Assembly: GCA_944349915.1 (NCBI GenBank)
Contig: CALVNU010000009.1
Location: forward strand, 1-17,005
DNA from: an uncultured Clostridia bacterium
GTDB lineage: Bacteria; Bacillota; Clostridia; Christensenellales; UBA1242
Direction: 5' to 3'
DNA: 17,005 nt
Every line of letters starts with the position of its first letter. The stretch's first letter is position 1. The notes beneath the pieces are model-generated. The model ran no database searches, had not been told where the DNA came from, and worked only from the letters and a program-made list of their open reading frames with translations. The position numbers and the translations under genes are program-made. Shown piece after piece: positions 15,283 through 17,005 of this stretch.

Positions 15283-16554
15283 TTGTATGGTGATATTGGG
15301 CGTGGGAGTATCGACCCTGTTTCTTTAATTAAAATTGTTTTTGTCCAATACATGTTTGGTATTAGAAGCATGCGCCAAACTATCAAAGAAATTGAAGTTA
15401 ATGTAGCATATAGATGGTTTTGTGGTTTTGGACTCACTGGAAGCGTACCACATTTTTCTACGTTTGGCAAAAACTATATGAGAAGATTTGAAGACAATGA
15501 TATTTTTGAAAAATTATTTAATAAAATTCTTGCAGAGGCAATTGACAATGGTTTTGTAAATACTAAAGCAATTTACATGGATTCAACACATATTAAAGCC
15601 AATGCAAACAAGAAAAAAAAGATTGAAATATATGTAAAAAATGAAACTAAATCATATCAAAAAATTCTTGAAAAAGAAATTAATGAAGATAGAAATGCAA
15701 ATGGGAAAAAAGAATTTAAAGATAAAGATAATGATGATAATCACAAGATAACTCAAAGCACAACAGATCCTGAAGCTGGTGAATTTCACAAGGGAGAACA
15801 TGAAAAACAATTTGCATATTCTGCTCATACAGTATGTGATACAAAAGCTTTTGTATTAGATTTTAAAGTACCCGCTGCGAACAAACATGATAGCACAGTA
15901 TTTTCTGAACTTTACCAAAAGATAATAAATAGATACAATTTTGAATATATAGGATTAGATGCAGGATACAAAACACCAGCTATAGCAAAAGAAATTTTAG
16001 AAACAGGTAAATTACCTTTAATGCCATATACAAGACCAAAAGGAAAATATAGAAAAGAATTTGAATACAATAAATATTATGATACATTTACCTGCCCTAT
16101 GGGTAATGTTTTAGAGTATTCAACAACAAATAGACTGGGCTATAGAGAATATACAAGTGATCCTAATATGTGTAAAATATGCCCAAATTACAATAATTGC
16201 ATAGCTAAATCACAAAATAAGAAAACAATATTTAGACATCTATGGCAAGGATATATAGAAAGAGTAAACGAGATAAGACATACACAAATATGGAAGGAAT
16301 ATTATCCAAAACGAAGCGAAACAATAGAACGAGTATTTGCAGATGCGAAAGAAAAACATGCCATGAGATATACGCAATTACGTGGTAAAAAGAAAGTAAG
16401 ATTACAAGTCTTGCTAACTTTTTCATGTATGAATTTAAAAAAATTAGCAAATTGGAAATGGGGAACAAGAGGAAATACAAGAATTTTGTCGAAAATTAGA
16501 ATATTTTTACAAAAACTATTTAAAATCGTAAATATTTCATTAAAATTTGTATAA
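15283..16554 (+). CDS. IS1182-family DDE transposase, N-terminal start disrupted or unconventional
   Basis: A 423-residue transposase from TTG 15283. The DDE core is visible: Asp100 in YMDSTHIKANANK, Asp226 in GLDAGYK, and Glu349 in ETIERVFADAKEKH. A Cys cluster (C271, C297, C300, C306) suggests a zinc knuckle between the second Asp and the Glu. Family-typical text such as GRGSIDPVSLIKIVF and EIEVNVAYRWF is present. Homology clearly continues upstream in this frame (TESAIDFNFIYDKVKDLY, codons 15235-15288) back to a TAA at 15220, with no ATG, GTG or TTG before 15283. An ATG at 15216 is out of frame by one base and would join if the A5 run at 15221-15225 were A4. The start is therefore unresolved: a frameshift, slippage, a rare ATT start, or TTG with loss of the N-terminus. 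The gene is otherwise intact to its C-terminus. Confidence 0.85.
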   Translation: MYGDIGRGSIDPVSLIKIVFVQYMFGIRSMRQTIKEIEVNVAYRWFCGFGLTGSVPHFSTFGKNYMRRFEDNDIFEKLFNKILAEAIDNGFVNTKAIYMDSTHIKANANKKKKIEIYVKNETKSYQKILEKEINEDRNANGKKEFKDKDNDDNHKITQSTTDPEAGEFHKGEHEKQFAYSAHTVCDTKAFVLDFKVPAANKHDSTVFSELYQKIINRYNFEYIGLDAGYKTPAIAKEILETGKLPLMPYTRPKGKYRKEFEYNKYYDTFTCPMGNVLEYSTTNRLGYREYTSDPNMCKICPNYNNCIAKSQNKKTIFRHLWQGYIERVNEIRHTQIWKEYYPKRSETIERVFADAKEKHAMRYTQLRGKKKVRLQVLLTFSCMNLKKLANWKWGTRGNTRILSKIRIFLQKLFKIVNISLKFV

Positions 16555-16558
16555 AAAA

Positions 16559-16589
16559 ACAAACAACTCTCTTTTGAAAAGTTGTTTGT
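16559..16589. terminator. Hairpin at the IS right end
   Basis: ACAAACAACT (16559-16568) pairs perfectly with AGTTGTTTGT (16580-16589) around an 11-nt loop, just after the transposase stop. A seven-T run follows it only on the minus strand, so it should shield the IS from transcription entering from the right. Confidence 0.65.
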
Positions 16590-16600
16590 CTTCAGTCTGA
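16585..16600 (-). repeat. Right terminal inverted repeat of the IS
   Basis: TTTGTCTTCAGTCTGA, the inverted partner of 15146-15161 with one mismatch. Confidence 0.85.
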
Positions 16601-16627
16601 GATGACTATAAAATGTCATCTTTTTTT
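16600..16627 (+). terminator. Terminator abutting the IS, probably the original end of the topoisomerase operon
   Basis: AGATGAC (16600-16606) pairs with GTCATCT (16615-16621), with an 8-nt loop and seven Ts (16621-16627). It begins at the last base of the IS. Confidence 0.75.
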
Positions 16628-16860
16628 ATATCAAAAGTTGCTTTTATTCAACAAATCACTGTTAAAGATTTGTTTTTTGTGAAAATTTTTGTTAAAATAT
16701 TGTAGATTCTGCTTCATAGTAATTTTATCTTGGCAGTTTAGGCATATTATTTTCTTTTGAAAATATAATAGGTTATAGATTTTCGACAAATTCTTGCCTT
16801 TTTCTACTTTTTCCTGCACTTTTCTTATTTGTGAAAATCTAAAATTTATTTATTATTAAA
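16628..16860. other. AT-rich noncoding region before the last gene
   Basis: No gene I can support. TATAAT at 16764-16769 has no good -35 at the right distance. A 62-codon minus-strand reading frame (GTG at 16819) is not convincing. The promoter of the next gene should lie here. Confidence 0.5.
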
Positions 16861-16872
16861 AGTGAGGTTTGT

Positions 16873-17005
16873 ATGCCATTTTGTGTTATCAAATCAAGAA
16901 CAATCAAAATCTTTCTTGCAATGGTGGTGGTTGTCGCTTTGCTTGCTGTGTCTTTTGAGGGTGGCGCTTGTGCGCAAGTTTGGTTTGGCTATAGCACCAG
17001 ACTTG
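16873..17005 (+). CDS. Start of a membrane-anchored or secreted protein, possibly PdaB-like polysaccharide deacetylase (partial)
   Basis: Only the first 44 codons are in the window. The ATG has a ribosome site GTGAGG at 16862-16867. The protein begins MPFCVIKSRTIKIF, then a hydrophobic segment (about 13-27) that would act as a signal or membrane anchor, then GACAQVWFGYSTRL. From memory, clostridial CE4 polysaccharide deacetylases of the PdaB type often start with a similar short basic stretch and one membrane helix. They then have a segment like FGxxxRxxPIYSV just before the catalytic domain, so that family is my best guess. The catalytic domain is not present here to confirm it. Confidence 0.55.
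   Translation, partial: MPFCVIKSRTIKIFLAMVVVVALLAVSFEGGACAQVWFGYSTRL

Larger units (their letters stand above)
15146..16600 (+). mobile_element. IS1182-family insertion sequence, about 1455 bp
   Basis: One transposase gene is bounded by terminal inverted repeats matching at 15 of 16 bases. The left end carries its own terminator hairpin and promoter. I could not find a target duplication next to the ends. A terminator hairpin starts right where the right end stops. The family call rests on the transposase sequence and the ends. The outer boundaries could be off by a few bases. Confidence 0.85.

Noticed and set aside
16631..16819. 62-codon minus-strand frame with one CxxC
   Set aside because: GTG start without a good ribosome site, no family resemblance, AT-driven composition.

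Overview
This window is AT-rich, uses the standard code (TGA serves as a stop) and has strong Shine-Dalgarno sites. It carries RbgA-type ribosome GTPase and clostridial-style topoisomerase genes, so it most resembles an uncultured low-GC member of the Bacillota (Clostridia, perhaps a Christensenellales-like gut lineage). The phylum is a reasonable inference; anything finer is a guess. No tRNA, rRNA, CRISPR array or riboswitch was seen.

Layout. (1) 1-1168: the 3' part of the ribosome-assembly GTPase gene rbgA/ylqF, overlapping a YraN-family nuclease gene by one base and closed by a clean terminator. (2) 1290-2764: an unrecognised lipoprotein, an AT-rich spacer with 16-17 bp tandem repeats, and a stand-alone ABC-type ATPase whose hydrolysis motifs are degenerate. 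(3) 2832-4711: a divergent locus, with an Asn/Gln-rich low-complexity protein on the minus strand and, on the plus strand, a small helical protein translationally coupled to a cytoplasmic subtilisin-like protease. (4) 4780-8900: a promoter and a 1324-residue secreted repeat protein with an InlB-like unit, two near-identical modules and two GLUG repeat blocks, ending at a terminator shared with the convergent murG. (5) 8899-9945: murG, outside any division/cell-wall cluster. (6) 10337-15045: a type IIA topoisomerase B/A pair behind a strong extended -10 promoter. The A subunit lacks a recognisable GyrA box, so the pair may be the decatenase-like clostridial enzyme rather than the main gyrase. 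(7) 15146-16600: an IS1182-family insertion sequence with 16-bp ends (15 of 16 match), sitting directly against a terminator hairpin that probably once served the topoisomerase operon. (8) 16873-end: the start of a membrane-anchored or secreted protein, possibly a PdaB-like polysaccharide deacetylase.

How it fits together. Most of the window is housekeeping: ribosome assembly, peptidoglycan precursor synthesis and DNA topology. The accessory parts are the repeat protein, the IS element and the divergent Q/N-rich/protease locus. The least explained parts are that divergent locus (3) and the degenerate ATPase. The two repeat-protein modules are 1725 nt apart, a multiple of three, so recombination between them would delete the main GLUG block in frame.
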